A stretch of 64,000 nucleotides of DNA, from contig CAZYHC010000009.1 of the NCBI GenBank assembly GCA_964646625.1, positions 62,001 to 126,000 of the forward strand. The letters are read 5' to 3'. The position numbers were made by a program, and so were the translations under genes. Positions 1 through 9,153 of the stretch are shown piece after piece. The notes under the pieces were generated by a model that ran no database searches, was not told the origin of the DNA, and saw only the letters and a program-made list of their open reading frames with translations. The DNA is from DAOULT01 sp964646625. GTDB taxonomy: Bacteria > Chloroflexota > Anaerolineae > CAZYHC01. Every line of letters begins with the position of its first letter. Position 1 is the stretch's first letter.

Positions 1-1020
1 CCCTTGGAGCCGGGGCAGGTGTTGGTGCAGGTCGAGGCGGCGGGGGTGTGCGGCTCTGACGTGCACATGTGGCGCGGCAAGGACCCGCGCACGCCGCGGC
101 CCATCATCCTGGGCCACGAGGGCGTGGGGCGCGTGGTCGAGGTGGCGGGGGAGAAGCGCGACGTGGATGGCATCCCGCTGCGTCCCGGCGAACGGGTGTT
201 GTGGAACCGGGGGGTGACGTGCGGGGCGTGCTACTACTGCACGGTAGCCAGGGCACCTTCCCTCTGCACGGACCGCTGGGTGTACGGCATCTACCGCTCG
301 GTTCACGAGCCGACCTTCCTCAACGGCTGCTATGCCACGCACGTCATCCTCGAGGCGCGGACGGACGTTTTCCACGCCGACGAGAGCCTGGACCCCGCCG
401 TGCTGGTGCCGGCCTCCTGCTCCGGGGCGACCGTGGCCCACGCCTTCGAGCTGACGCCGGTGGCGGTGGGCGATACGGTGCTCGTCTACGGCCCCGGCCC
501 GGTGGGGGCCTTCGCCGTGGCCTTCGCCCGGGCCGGCGGGGCGCGCCACGTGGTGGTGGTAGGGGGCACGCCCGAGCGCCTGGCGCGGTGCGAGCGGCTG
601 GGGGCCACCCTGGTCCTCAATCGCCACCAGACCGATGCGGAGGCCCGCCGCGAAGCCGTGCTCGACCTGACCCACGGGCGCGGCGCAGACCTGGTGGTGG
701 AGGCTTCGGGCAGTGTGGCGGCCATGAGGGAGGGGTTGGACTGCGTCCGCCACGGGGGAGGGCTGTCGCTGGTCGGCTTCGGCGCGCCGGTGGGCGACGT
801 GACCTTCCCGCCCTTTGAAAAGATCGTGCGCCAGAACCTGCACCTGCAAGGGGTGTGGGTCAGCGATACACGCCACACCCGGCAGGCCGTGGCCCTCGTC
901 GAGTCGCAGCCGGAGGCATTTGCCGCCCTGGTCACTCACCGCTTCCCGCTGGCCGAGGCCACCACCGCCCTGGAGACCGTGGCCCGCCGCGAGGCGATGA
1001 AGGCCGTGCTGGTGCCGTGA
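1..1020 (+). CDS. Zinc-dependent medium-chain alcohol/polyol dehydrogenase, 5' end outside window
   Basis: Oxidises an alcohol or polyol with NAD(P) in the cytosol; the substrate cannot be read from sequence. Seen: VCGSD catalytic-zinc cysteine near residue 16, GHEGVG (His-Glu zinc and proton-relay region) near 37, a cysteine-rich structural-zinc loop (CGACYYC plus a later Cys) near 72-85, and a GPGPVG Rossmann motif near 163. The frame is open to the window edge and the first zinc Cys comes about 20 residues too early for the family, so the true start lies upstream; a TTG at position 4 is not a credible start. It sits upstream of a flavoprotein and sugar-acid genes, so a sugar or polyol dehydrogenase is likely. 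Confidence 0.85.
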   Translation, partial: PLEPGQVLVQVEAAGVCGSDVHMWRGKDPRTPRPIILGHEGVGRVVEVAGEKRDVDGIPLRPGERVLWNRGVTCGACYYCTVARAPSLCTDRWVYGIYRSVHEPTFLNGCYATHVILEARTDVFHADESLDPAVLVPASCSGATVAHAFELTPVAVGDTVLVYGPGPVGAFAVAFARAGGARHVVVVGGTPERLARCERLGATLVLNRHQTDAEARREAVLDLTHGRGADLVVEASGSVAAMREGLDCVRHGGGLSLVGFGAPVGDVTFPPFEKIVRQNLHLQGVWVSDTRHTRQAVALVESQPEAFAALVTHRFPLAEATTALETVARREAMKAVLVP

Positions 1021-1099
1021 TTGGAGGCTGTAAAGAGGTTTTTTCCCTCTGTGAACTATGTGTTCTCTGTGGCTAAGAAATGGCGAGGAGGCTTGATAC

Positions 1100-2911
1100 A
1101 TGGGCCAGGAGTGCGACGTACTGATCATCGGCGGGGGGGGAGCAGCCCTGCGGGCGGCCATCGCCGCTCACGAAGCGGCCCCCGACCGGCTGGTGGTGCT
1201 GGTCACCAAAGGGCAGTTGGGCCACAGCGGGGTGACGGCCACCGCCTGTTCCGACCGCATGGCCTTCCACGCCACCCTGCCCACCACCGAGCCGGGTGGC
1301 CCCGAAGCCTGGCGCTACCACGCCGCAGACATCTATCGCATCGGTGGGTGCGTCTCCGACGCCGACCTGGCCGAGGTGCTGGCCCGCCACGCTGCCGAAG
1401 CCTTCGACTACCTCGACCGCTTGGGCGTGCCCTTCGTCCGCTGCCCTGACGGCACGGTAGACCAGTTCGTCACCGACGGCTCGAAATACGCCCGCGCCTG
1501 CTACACCGGCCCCTACACCGCCAACCACATCCACGCCGCGCTGCTGGGCCGCTTCCGCGAGCTGGGGCTGGAAGCCTGGGAGCAGACCATGGTCGCCGAG
1601 TTGCTGCCCTCGGTTGGTGGGCGGCGGATCGGCGGGGCGCTCCTGGTTGACGAACGCAGCGGCGAGTACACGGTGGTGCGGGCCGGGGCGGTGGTGCTGG
1701 CTACCGGCGGCGCGGGGGCGGCTTTCGCCGTCAACGTTTTCCCCGACGACTGCACCGGCGACGGCTACGCCCTGGCCTATCGCGCCGGCGCGCAGTTGGT
1801 CAACCTGGAGTTCATCCAGATCGGCCTCTCCTCGGTCAAGACCAGGCTGGCCTGCTCGGGCAGCATGATGAGGGCCCTGCCGCGCCTGGTCAACGATCAC
1901 AGCCAGGAGTTCCTAACGCGCTATTTCGCCCCCGACACGCCGCTGGCTCAGGTCTACGACGTTCTCTTCGCCAAGGGCGCAAGCTGGCCGGTGTCGCTGG
2001 AGGAGCCGTCGCACCGCATCGACATTGCCGTGGCACGCGAGCGGGCTGCCGGGCGGCGCGTCTTTCTCGACTTCAGCCGCAACCCGGCTGGCCTTGACTG
2101 GGGGGCGCTGGACCCGGCCATCCTCCGCTGGTATCGGGAGGGCAAGGGGGTGAACCTCGACGACCCGGCCCCGCGCCAAAGCCCACTGCACCGCCTGGAA
2201 GCCATCAACCCCCAGTCGGTAGCCTGGCTGCGGGAACGGGGCGTTGACCTGCGGGCCGGAGAAGGGCTGGAGATCGCCCCGGCCATCCAGCACTTTCAGG
2301 GCGGGGTGAAGGTCCGCCTCCACGGAGAGACGACGCGGCCCGGACTCTACGCGGCAGGCGAGGTGGCCGGCGGGCAGCATGGGGCCAACCGCCCCGGCGG
2401 TAACGCCCTGCTCGACTGCCAGGTCTTGGGGCGGATCGCCGGAGAGTCGGCGGCGCGGACCGCCACCGCACGCGCCCCGCTGGATGAGGACGCGTGGGCG
2501 GCGGCTGTGTCCGGGCTGACCGCGCTGACGGAGGCAAGCGGGCTGCCGGCCGCCGAGGGGCGCGCCCGTGCTCAGCGCCTCGTCGCCGACGCAGCGGGAG
2601 TGGTGCGCACCGGGTCGGGCCTGCGGGCCGGGCTGGAGGCCTTGGCCGCCTTGCGCGCCGAGGGGCTGGCGGCCGACGAACACGGCCTGGCCTACGCCGT
2701 GGAGACCCGCCATATCCTCCACGTGGCGGAGCTGGTGATGAGAGCAGCGTTGTTGCGAGACGAGAGCCGGGGGCCGCACCTGCGCTTCGCCTCACCGGAT
2801 GCCGCTGAGCCCATTCCCCGAGACGACGACCGCTGGCAACGCTACATCGTGATCCAACGCGGCAGAGACGGGGCCGAGTTGCGCACTGAGGAACCGGTCC
2901 GCCCACGTTGA
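1100..2911 (+). CDS. FAD-dependent oxidoreductase, fumarate reductase / L-aspartate oxidase flavoprotein family
   Basis: A 603-residue flavoprotein of the SdhA/FrdA/AspO family. Seen: N-terminal dinucleotide-binding loop (IIGGGGAA, residues 9-16), HSGVTATAC near 41-49, ATGGAGAAF near 200, the C-terminal FAD signature GANRPGGNALLDCQ near 430, then a helical C-terminal domain. The start is supported by GAGGAGG 8 bases upstream. No iron-sulfur or membrane-anchor partner is adjacent, so this is not a standard succinate dehydrogenase operon; a soluble oxidase/reductase or an AspO-like enzyme is possible. No nad genes are nearby, and the setting (dehydrogenases, sugar transport) points to catabolism. 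Confidence 0.8.
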   Translation: MGQECDVLIIGGGGAALRAAIAAHEAAPDRLVVLVTKGQLGHSGVTATACSDRMAFHATLPTTEPGGPEAWRYHAADIYRIGGCVSDADLAEVLARHAAEAFDYLDRLGVPFVRCPDGTVDQFVTDGSKYARACYTGPYTANHIHAALLGRFRELGLEAWEQTMVAELLPSVGGRRIGGALLVDERSGEYTVVRAGAVVLATGGAGAAFAVNVFPDDCTGDGYALAYRAGAQLVNLEFIQIGLSSVKTRLACSGSMMRALPRLVNDHSQEFLTRYFAPDTPLAQVYDVLFAKGASWPVSLEEPSHRIDIAVARERAAGRRVFLDFSRNPAGLDWGALDPAILRWYREGKGVNLDDPAPRQSPLHRLEAINPQSVAWLRERGVDLRAGEGLEIAPAIQHFQGGVKVRLHGETTRPGLYAAGEVAGGQHGANRPGGNALLDCQVLGRIAGESAARTATARAPLDEDAWAAAVSGLTALTEASGLPAAEGRARAQRLVADAAGVVRTGSGLRAGLEALAALRAEGLAADEHGLAYAVETRHILHVAELVMRAALLRDESRGPHLRFASPDAAEPIPRDDDRWQRYIVIQRGRDGAELRTEEPVRPR

Positions 2912-2930
2912 TCTTCGTAATTAAGAACAG

Positions 2931-2972
2931 GTTGCCGCCCACCAGTTTCTCCACCTCGACCACGATCACCAT
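2931..2972 (-). pseudogene. Fragment of the 3' end of a KDG-kinase (PfkB) gene
   Basis: Read on the minus strand this stretch encodes MVIVVEVEKLVGGN, which matches MVTVAEVEKLMGGD at the C-terminus of the intact kinase at 16978-18015. At nucleotide level about 38 of 43 bases agree, and the mismatches are transitions. The rest of the gene is absent: the frame stops a few codons upstream. It looks like the residue of a second, deleted kinase gene in opposite orientation. Confidence 0.6.
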
Positions 2973-3049
2973 TTTGTTTTCTTCTTCTCAATTGTACACG
3001 CAGTCTCGTCTTTTTCATAATTTCCCCAGGGAAAAACACACTACCCCCG

Positions 3050-3078
3050 TTGACAAGACGCGGGTTGTGTGTTATAAT
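3050..3078 (+). promoter_or_regulatory. Consensus sigma-70 promoter of the IclR gene
   Basis: TTGACA (3050-3055), 17-base spacer, TATAAT (3073-3078): a perfect vegetative promoter, about 80 bases before the regulator start. Confidence 0.85.
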
Positions 3079-3080
3079 TC

Positions 3081-3093
3081 AGAATGATATTCT
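3081..3093 (+). promoter_or_regulatory. Putative IclR operator (AGAAT-GAT-ATTCT palindrome)
   Basis: A perfect inverted repeat, AGAAT and ATTCT around a 3-base centre, lies immediately after the -10 box where transcription should begin. IclR-family operators are short A/T-centred palindromes of this type, so autoregulation is a fair inference. Confidence 0.5.
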
Positions 3094-3159
3094 ATACTTT
3101 AGAAAAACCTCCAAACGGTTGAGGGATGGATTTCTGACCAGCAGGACAGGAGTAAGGCA

Positions 3160-3927
3160 TTGGACAGCCAGCACAGAACCTCAACAACTGTGGCCAAAGC
3201 CTTCGCCATTTTGGATATGCTCGCCTCCAATGGTGAAGGCGGCACCTCTCTTAAGGAGGTTTCCAGCCACCTCGGGACCTCCAAGAGTACAGCCCACCGT
3301 TACCTGACCACCCTTGAGAAACTGGCGGTGGTCGAGCGGGATGAGAAGGATCACTTTCGCCTGGGGCTGAAGCTGATCGAGCTGGCTGGGGCCTTCCTTA
3401 GCGATCACAATCTGCGCAACGTGAGCGACCCGTTTCTCAATGAAGTGGCGGCTCAGACGCAGGAGACCGTACATCTGGCTGTTCCCTCGGTAAACGAAGT
3501 GGTGTACGTCGCTAAAGTGGACAGCCCCCATTCTGTCCGGATGGTGTCCCGCATCGGCGCCCGAATGCCGATGTATTGCACCGCGCTGGGCAAGGCTATC
3601 CTGGCTCACTACCCTTTCGATGGGGTGGAGGAGGTCATTGGCGAAGGCCTGCCGGCGCGAACCCCCTATACGATTACTTCACCGCAGGCTCTGCGCCTCG
3701 AACTGGAGCGGGTGCGTGCTCAGGGTTTCGCCACCGACGATCAGGAGAACGAGATGGGAGTGCGCTGTATCGGCGCCCCCCTCTTTGACTATACCCTCCA
3801 GGTGATCGGCGCGATCAGCGTGTCTGCGCCTGCCAACCGCATGAGCAAAGAGCGGAGCCTCGAGCTGGGCCCCCTGGTCAGAGACGCGGCCCTGGAAGTG
3901 TCCAGGAGAATGGGGTATCCTCGCTAA
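3160..3927 (+). CDS. IclR-family transcriptional regulator
   Basis: A 255-residue DNA-binding regulator of catabolic genes. Residues about 8-65 form the winged helix-turn-helix (SLKEVSSHLGTSKSTAHRYL is the recognition region); about 80-250 form the IclR effector domain, with the typical RIGARMPMYCTALGKAILA segment. The start is TTG, chosen because AGGAG lies 7 bases upstream and the frame has no better ATG. It is followed by the aldehyde dehydrogenase and a sugar importer, its probable targets. The effector is unknown; IclR proteins here often sense sugar acids or aromatic acids. Confidence 0.92.
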   Translation: MDSQHRTSTTVAKAFAILDMLASNGEGGTSLKEVSSHLGTSKSTAHRYLTTLEKLAVVERDEKDHFRLGLKLIELAGAFLSDHNLRNVSDPFLNEVAAQTQETVHLAVPSVNEVVYVAKVDSPHSVRMVSRIGARMPMYCTALGKAILAHYPFDGVEEVIGEGLPARTPYTITSPQALRLELERVRAQGFATDDQENEMGVRCIGAPLFDYTLQVIGAISVSAPANRMSKERSLELGPLVRDAALEVSRRMGYPR

Positions 3928-3991
3928 AGAACGATCTGGCGTCGGTCAGCTTTGCTGGTGCGGAGCAGTCTTTAATTGTGGAGGAGAAGCC

Positions 3992-5443
3992 ATGAGGATG
4001 TTGATTGATAGCCAATGGGTGGAAGCCTCCGACGGCCATGGGCGAGAGATTCACAACCCAGGCACCGGCGAGGTTATCGATAGAGTGCCGGTGGCAACCC
4101 TGCAAGATGCCCAGACCGCGTTGCAGGCGGCCCAACGGGGCAAGGAGGCCATGGGCAGGTTGCCGGCCCACGAGCGTGCAGCGATTTTGTTCCGCATCGC
4201 CGAGGCCATGGAGGCCCACCAGGCTGCTCTAAGCGAATTGCTGGCTCGAGAGAATGGCAAGCCCCTCCTGCAAACCCGCGAGGAGGTGGGGGCCGCGATC
4301 CGCATTGTCCGAGGGTTCGCCGAGGAGGCCAAGCGTATCTTCGGCCAGGTGGTGCCTATGGACGCGGTGCCCGGCCAGGAGCGGCATTTCGCCGTAACCA
4401 TCCGCCAGCCTTTGGGGGTGGTGGCGGCCATCGTGCCCTTCAACTATCCCGTAGAGCTGTGTGCTCACAAAGTGGCCCCGGCCTTGGCCGCGGGCAATGC
4501 CGTGATCGTGAAACCCCCCAGCGATTGCCCCCTGACTTTGCTCCAAATCGCCGCTTTGATGGAAGAAGCAGGACTGCCCCGGGCCGCCCACCAGGTGATC
4601 ACCGGGCCGGGGGAATTGATCGGAGAGTTCCTGGCCCAGAGCCCGGGCATCCAGATGGTCACCGTGACGGGCAGCACGGAGGTGGGCATCAAGATCTCGC
4701 AACTGGCCGCCCAGCACCTCAAGAAGGTCCACCTGGAGTTGGGCGGCAACGATGCCACCATCGTCTGCGCCGATGCCGATCTGGAGAAGGCCGCCGAAGC
4801 GATCGTGCTGGGCCGCCTGGCCCGCGGGAATGGTCAGATCTGTTGTGCCGTCAAGCGTATATTCGTGGACGCTACGGTCTACGACCGTTTCGCTGAAATC
4901 CTGACCGACAAGGCCAAGGCCCTTAAAGTAGGCGACCAGCTGGCGGAGGACACCGACGTGGGGCCGCTGATCAATGAGCAGGCGGCCAGGAAGGTGGAGG
5001 CGGCCATCAACGACGCTGTCAGGGCCGGGGCAAAGCTGACGGCTGGAGGACGGCGGCGCAACGCCTTCGTCGAGCCCACCGTCCTGACTGACGTTCCCCC
5101 CCAGGTTGAGCTATTTCGCCAGGAAACCTTTGGGCCGGTCGCGCCCCTGGTGGCCTTTCAGGACGTAGACGAGGCCATTGAGATGGCCAACGATACCCCC
5201 TACGGCCTGCAAGCGGCGGTATTCACCCAGGATGTCTCGCGGGCCTTCGACATCGCCCACCGCCTGGAGGTGGGCGGGGTAATTGTCAATTGGTCCTCCG
5301 CCATCCGGGTGGAAAGCCTGCCCTTCGGGGGGATCAAGATGAGCGGCCACGGACGCGAAGGGCTGCACGATACCCTCAACGAGATGACCGAGCAGAAGAT
5401 TATTCTGTTCCACGACGCTCTGTCGATATTCGCTCAGGAGTGA
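3992..5443 (+). CDS. NAD(P)-dependent aldehyde dehydrogenase
   Basis: Oxidises an aldehyde to a carboxylate in the cytosol. It is 483 residues, normal for the family. Seen: PFNYP oxyanion Asn (N151), LELGG with general base Glu249, and GQICC with catalytic Cys284 followed by a second Cys. The start has GGAG about 8 bases upstream. It is most like succinate-semialdehyde, lactaldehyde or glycolaldehyde dehydrogenases, but the substrate is not decidable. Its position after the IclR gene and before an RbsABC-type transporter suggests a role in oxidising a sugar-derived aldehyde. Confidence 0.9.
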   Translation: MRMLIDSQWVEASDGHGREIHNPGTGEVIDRVPVATLQDAQTALQAAQRGKEAMGRLPAHERAAILFRIAEAMEAHQAALSELLARENGKPLLQTREEVGAAIRIVRGFAEEAKRIFGQVVPMDAVPGQERHFAVTIRQPLGVVAAIVPFNYPVELCAHKVAPALAAGNAVIVKPPSDCPLTLLQIAALMEEAGLPRAAHQVITGPGELIGEFLAQSPGIQMVTVTGSTEVGIKISQLAAQHLKKVHLELGGNDATIVCADADLEKAAEAIVLGRLARGNGQICCAVKRIFVDATVYDRFAEILTDKAKALKVGDQLAEDTDVGPLINEQAARKVEAAINDAVRAGAKLTAGGRRRNAFVEPTVLTDVPPQVELFRQETFGPVAPLVAFQDVDEAIEMANDTPYGLQAAVFTQDVSRAFDIAHRLEVGGVIVNWSSAIRVESLPFGGIKMSGHGREGLHDTLNEMTEQKIILFHDALSIFAQE

Positions 5444-5471
5444 GTAGTACTCCACAGATTTTGCTAGCTTG

Positions 5472-5513
5472 TCGTTGTTGAAGCAGAAGAACAGCGAACG
5501 TTCGTTGTTGAAG
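5472..5513 (+). repeat. 12-base direct repeat TCGTTGTTGAAG
   Basis: TCGTTGTTGAAG occurs at 5472-5483 and again at 5502-5513 in the 117-base gap before the ABC ATPase. A palindrome CGAACGTTCG lies between them. Function unknown. Confidence 0.5.
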
Positions 5514-5560
5514 TCGCCACTACGAACCCATCGTGATCGCTGTGGTGAGGTAGTAGGCTA

Positions 5561-7060
5561 ATGAGAAATTTGGATGCCCTCCAGATGCGGGGCATTAGTA
5601 AGAGCTATGATGGGACGCGGGCCCTGCGTGCAGTGGATTTCTCCGCCACTATTGGCGAGGTGCACGCCATCGTCGGGGAAAACGGGGCGGGGAAAACCAC
5701 GCTGGTGAAGATTCTGGCCGGGGCCCTGCCGCGGGACGCAGGGGCAATCCTGTTAGACGGCCAGCCGGTGGAACTGGGCACGCCGCTGCGGGCGCGGCGG
5801 CTGGGGATCCGCGCCGTGCACCAGGAGTTCAGCCTGGTGCCTCACCTGACCGTCACCGAGAACGTCCTGATGGGCCAGATGCCTACTGGGAGACTCCCGT
5901 GGTGGGTCGATTGGCCCAGGGCGCATCGCCGGGCGGAGGAGATCCTGGAGGAGATCGGCTTTACCGGCCTCGACGTGCGGACGCCCGTCTCCCGGCTGAG
6001 CGTCTCCCACCAGCAAATGGTGGAGATCGCCAAGGCCGTGGCCGAAAGGCCGCGCATCCTGATCCTGGATGAGCCTTCGGCGGTGCTCTCCCAGGAAGAG
6101 TTGAAGCACCTTTTCGCCCTGATTCAAACCCTCAAGAAGGAGTCCACGCTGATCCTGTACATTTCCCACCGGCTGGACGAAGTGTTTGAAGTGGCCGATC
6201 GGATCACCGTGCTCAAGGATGGGGAGTTGGTGGGTACAGTGCGCCCCCAGGAGGCGGATCAGGCTCAGTTGATCAAGATGATGGTGGGGCGCACCCTGGG
6301 CGAAATCTATCCCCGCCGACACACCCCGCCGGGCGAAGAGATTTTGACGGTGACAGGGTTAAGCCGAGAGGGCTCCTTCGCCGATATCTCCTTCTCCCTG
6401 GCCCGCGGCGAGGTCCTGGGGCTGTTCGGGCTGGTGGGCAGCGGCCGCACCCAGGTGGCAAGGTGTATCTTCGGCGCCGAGCTACCCACCTCCGGAGAAA
6501 TCCGCCTGGAGGGAAAGGCGATCAGGCCAAAATCGCCGCACGACGCCGTGCAGGCAGGTCTGGCCCTTCTGACCGAGGACCGCAAGCGGGACGGCCTGGT
6601 GCTGAGTTGCTCGATTCGCGACAATGTAAGCCTGGCTACCATGCAGCACCTGAGCCGCTGGGTACTCCTGGACCGGGGGCAACAGGACGCTCAGGTGCAG
6701 GCCGAGGTGGAGGAGTTGGATATCCGTCCGCCCCAGATCGGACGGCTGGTGCGGCAACTCAGCGGGGGAAATCAGCAGAAGGTGGCCCTGGCCAAGTGGC
6801 TCCTTTCCCAGGCCAAAGTGCTGATCCTGGATGAGCCGACGCGAGGGGTGGACGTGGCCACCAAGGTCGAGCTTTACCACATCGTAGGTGACCTGGCCGA
6901 TAGAGGGGTGGGGATTCTCCTCATTTCCTCCGAACTGCTGGAGATTCTGGGCCTGAGCGACAGGGCGTTGGTGATGCGGGAAGGTCGCCTGGTTGGAGAG
7001 TTCACAAGGGCGCAGGCCAGCGAGGAAAGCCTGCTGGCCTGTGCCGCGGGAGTGATCTGA
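5561..7060 (+). CDS. Sugar ABC importer ATPase with two nucleotide-binding domains (RbsA/XylG type)
   Basis: Energises carbohydrate import at the inner face of the membrane. It is 499 residues with two ATPase halves. The first has Walker A GENGAGKTT (39-47), a signature LSVSHQQ near 147 (degenerate from LSGGQ) and Walker B ILILDEPSA near 166. The second has a degenerate Walker A (GLVGSGRT near 290), a clean LSGGNQQ near 398 and LILDEPTRGVD near 418. That asymmetry is usual for this CUT2 family. Its stop overlaps the permease start (TGATG), so the two are translationally coupled. Confidence 0.95.
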   Translation: MRNLDALQMRGISKSYDGTRALRAVDFSATIGEVHAIVGENGAGKTTLVKILAGALPRDAGAILLDGQPVELGTPLRARRLGIRAVHQEFSLVPHLTVTENVLMGQMPTGRLPWWVDWPRAHRRAEEILEEIGFTGLDVRTPVSRLSVSHQQMVEIAKAVAERPRILILDEPSAVLSQEELKHLFALIQTLKKESTLILYISHRLDEVFEVADRITVLKDGELVGTVRPQEADQAQLIKMMVGRTLGEIYPRRHTPPGEEILTVTGLSREGSFADISFSLARGEVLGLFGLVGSGRTQVARCIFGAELPTSGEIRLEGKAIRPKSPHDAVQAGLALLTEDRKRDGLVLSCSIRDNVSLATMQHLSRWVLLDRGQQDAQVQAEVEELDIRPPQIGRLVRQLSGGNQQKVALAKWLLSQAKVLILDEPTRGVDVATKVELYHIVGDLADRGVGILLISSELLEILGLSDRALVMREGRLVGEFTRAQASEESLLACAAGVI

Positions 7061-8076
7061 TGGGAGATTCGATGCAAACTTCATCCAGTTCTTCTGGTGG
7101 GCGGGAGGGACAGGCGCGGGCCTTCTTGCCTGCTCAGGTCGGCAGGTGGTTTGGGGAAGAGACGCGCCGCCGGTGGGCGGACTACATCTTCATGGTGGCT
7201 TTTGTCGTCCTGATGCTGATCGCCGCTTCAGCTTCGGACGTTTTCTTCACGCCGCGGAATCTTCTCAATCTCTCCCGCCAGATCGTGACCAATGGCCTGA
7301 TCAGCTTCGGGATGCTGGTGGTGATCCTGACCGGCGGCATCGATCTTTCGGTGGGGCCGATTTTAGCCCTGGCCGGGATTCTGGTTGCCGGCCTGACGGA
7401 TCAGATTGGTCTTCCCCTGGCCGTCCTTATCGGCCTGGTCGTCGGCGTGCTGGCGGGGGCACTTAACGGCCTTCTGGTGGCCCGCTTCAAGCTGCCGCCG
7501 TTCATCGTTACGTTAGCCACCATGAGCGCCTTCCGGGGTATCACCTATGTTTACTCAGAAGTTCCGCAGGTGCCCGAGAACCCTGCCTTCCGCAAGTTCC
7601 TGGGGGGCGGCTTCATTGGCCCGGTGCCGATCGCGGTAATCATTTTGCTGGCCTGTTTCCCCCTGGTCTGGGTGTTCCTGAACCGCACTACTGTAGGGCG
7701 GGCCATTGTGGCCATTGGGGGTAATGAGGAGGCGGTCAGGCTGGCAGGCATTAACGTGACCAGGCATATCATGCTGGCCTACGTCATCTCCGGTCTGTTC
7801 GCTGGTATAGCCGGGGTGCTCCTGGCCTCCCGCCTGGGGATCGCCCAGCCCAGTGTAGGGGTGGGCTACGAACTGGACGCCATCGCCGCGGTGGTCATTG
7901 GCGGGGGCATCCTGGGCGGCGGCGGCGGGGGCGCGATCGGGACGTTCGGGGGGGTGCTCGTTTTGGGGTTGATCGACAATCTCTTGAATCTGTTCAACGT
8001 GCAATCCTATTACCAGCAGATTTTCAAGGGACTGATCATCGTGTTTGCTGTACTGGCCCGGCGGAAGGAGCAATAG
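7060..8076 (+). CDS. Sugar ABC importer permease (RbsC type)
   Basis: A 338-residue membrane protein with about 8-10 hydrophobic helices, after a roughly 40-residue polar N-terminus. The ILTGGIDLSVG segment and ARFKLPPFIVTLATM are hallmarks of the ribose/xylose permease family. A very glycine-rich turn (near 281-296) is typical before the last helices. It pairs with the ATPase it overlaps and the binding protein downstream. Confidence 0.95.
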   Translation: MGDSMQTSSSSSGGREGQARAFLPAQVGRWFGEETRRRWADYIFMVAFVVLMLIAASASDVFFTPRNLLNLSRQIVTNGLISFGMLVVILTGGIDLSVGPILALAGILVAGLTDQIGLPLAVLIGLVVGVLAGALNGLLVARFKLPPFIVTLATMSAFRGITYVYSEVPQVPENPAFRKFLGGGFIGPVPIAVIILLACFPLVWVFLNRTTVGRAIVAIGGNEEAVRLAGINVTRHIMLAYVISGLFAGIAGVLLASRLGIAQPSVGVGYELDAIAAVVIGGGILGGGGGGAIGTFGGVLVLGLIDNLLNLFNVQSYYQQIFKGLIIVFAVLARRKEQ

Positions 8077-8199
8077 GCCGAACATCCTTCCCCTGCTCTA
8101 AGGGATGGGATGAAGAAAGGAGGTGGTCAGGCAGACAGGAAATTCAGGCTCATAAAGACGATGGAAATTTGACTATCAACTAAAGGAGGAGGTCAACCA

Positions 8200-9153
8200 A
8201 TGAAACGCATATTGGCTTTGAGTGTTATCTTAGCGGTGCTCCTGGTGGCTGTCGGGGCCCCCACTGTCGCTTCCCAGGAGGCGGGCCCCATCCGCATCGG
8301 CATGGTCAACTTCACCCTGTGCTGCTCCTACTTCATCGGCATGTCCGAGGCGGTGGAGCAAGAGGCCGCCTTCTACGGCAACATCGAGATGATCGTGACC
8401 GATGCCGGCGGCGATGTCGAGAAGCTGACCTCGGACGTCGAGGACGTGCTGGCTCAGAATGTGGATGGGATCATCATCAGCGCTGGCCCGATTGAAGCCC
8501 TCCCGGCCGGCCTGGATGCCATCGAAGAGGCCGGCGTGCCGGTGGTGCTGGTGGACAGGCTGTTGAAAGGCGGCGAGTACACCAGTTGGATAGGCCCTAA
8601 CAACTACCAGATTGGGGTGCAGGATGGGCAGTACATCTCAGAGCGGCTGGCTGGTGAAGGCTTACTGGCAGTGCTGCGCGGCGGCCCGGCGGACAACACC
8701 ATCGGCCTGGATCGCACCAACGGCATGCTCTCCGAAGTGGAGAAAACTAACATTGTGGTAGAGATGGCCCCGGATTTCGGGGGCTGGAGCGAGGACGGCG
8801 GGTTCACCCTCATGGAGGACATGCTGGCCCGCTTCGACAAGATCGACGTCGTCTTCTGCGAGAACGACTCCATGTGCCTGGGGGCGCAGAAAGCCATCGA
8901 GGACGCGGGCCGCACCGACGAGATGTTCTTGTGCGGCGTAGACGGCCAGAAAGAGGCCCTGGTGGCAATTATGGAAGGCACCAACTACGCCTGCACCGGC
9001 AAGAATGACTCCGACGAGATCGGACGGGCCGGGTTCCACCGCCTGATGGCCATCCTGGCAGGAGCGGCCCCGGAGAAGGACACCGTCTTGCCCTCGCCGC
9101 TCATCATCATCGACAACGTCTGTCAGCACTACGACCCGGACAGCGTTTTCTAA
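8200..9153 (+). CDS. Periplasmic sugar-binding protein (RbsB type) of the CUT2 importer
   Basis: Captures the sugar outside the membrane and delivers it to the permease. It is 317 residues. Residues 1-25 form a Sec signal peptide (Lys-Arg, long hydrophobic core, small residues before a predicted cut). No lipobox Cys is at the expected position. The mature part is a type-I periplasmic binding fold: IRIGMVN start, DVLAQNVDGIIISAG, and FCENDSMCLGAQKAIEDAG. A strong AAGGAGGAGG ribosome site precedes the start. Ligand unknown; the family binds pentoses, hexoses, polyols or autoinducer-2. Confidence 0.92.
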   Translation: MKRILALSVILAVLLVAVGAPTVASQEAGPIRIGMVNFTLCCSYFIGMSEAVEQEAAFYGNIEMIVTDAGGDVEKLTSDVEDVLAQNVDGIIISAGPIEALPAGLDAIEEAGVPVVLVDRLLKGGEYTSWIGPNNYQIGVQDGQYISERLAGEGLLAVLRGGPADNTIGLDRTNGMLSEVEKTNIVVEMAPDFGGWSEDGGFTLMEDMLARFDKIDVVFCENDSMCLGAQKAIEDAGRTDEMFLCGVDGQKEALVAIMEGTNYACTGKNDSDEIGRAGFHRLMAILAGAAPEKDTVLPSPLIIIDNVCQHYDPDSVF

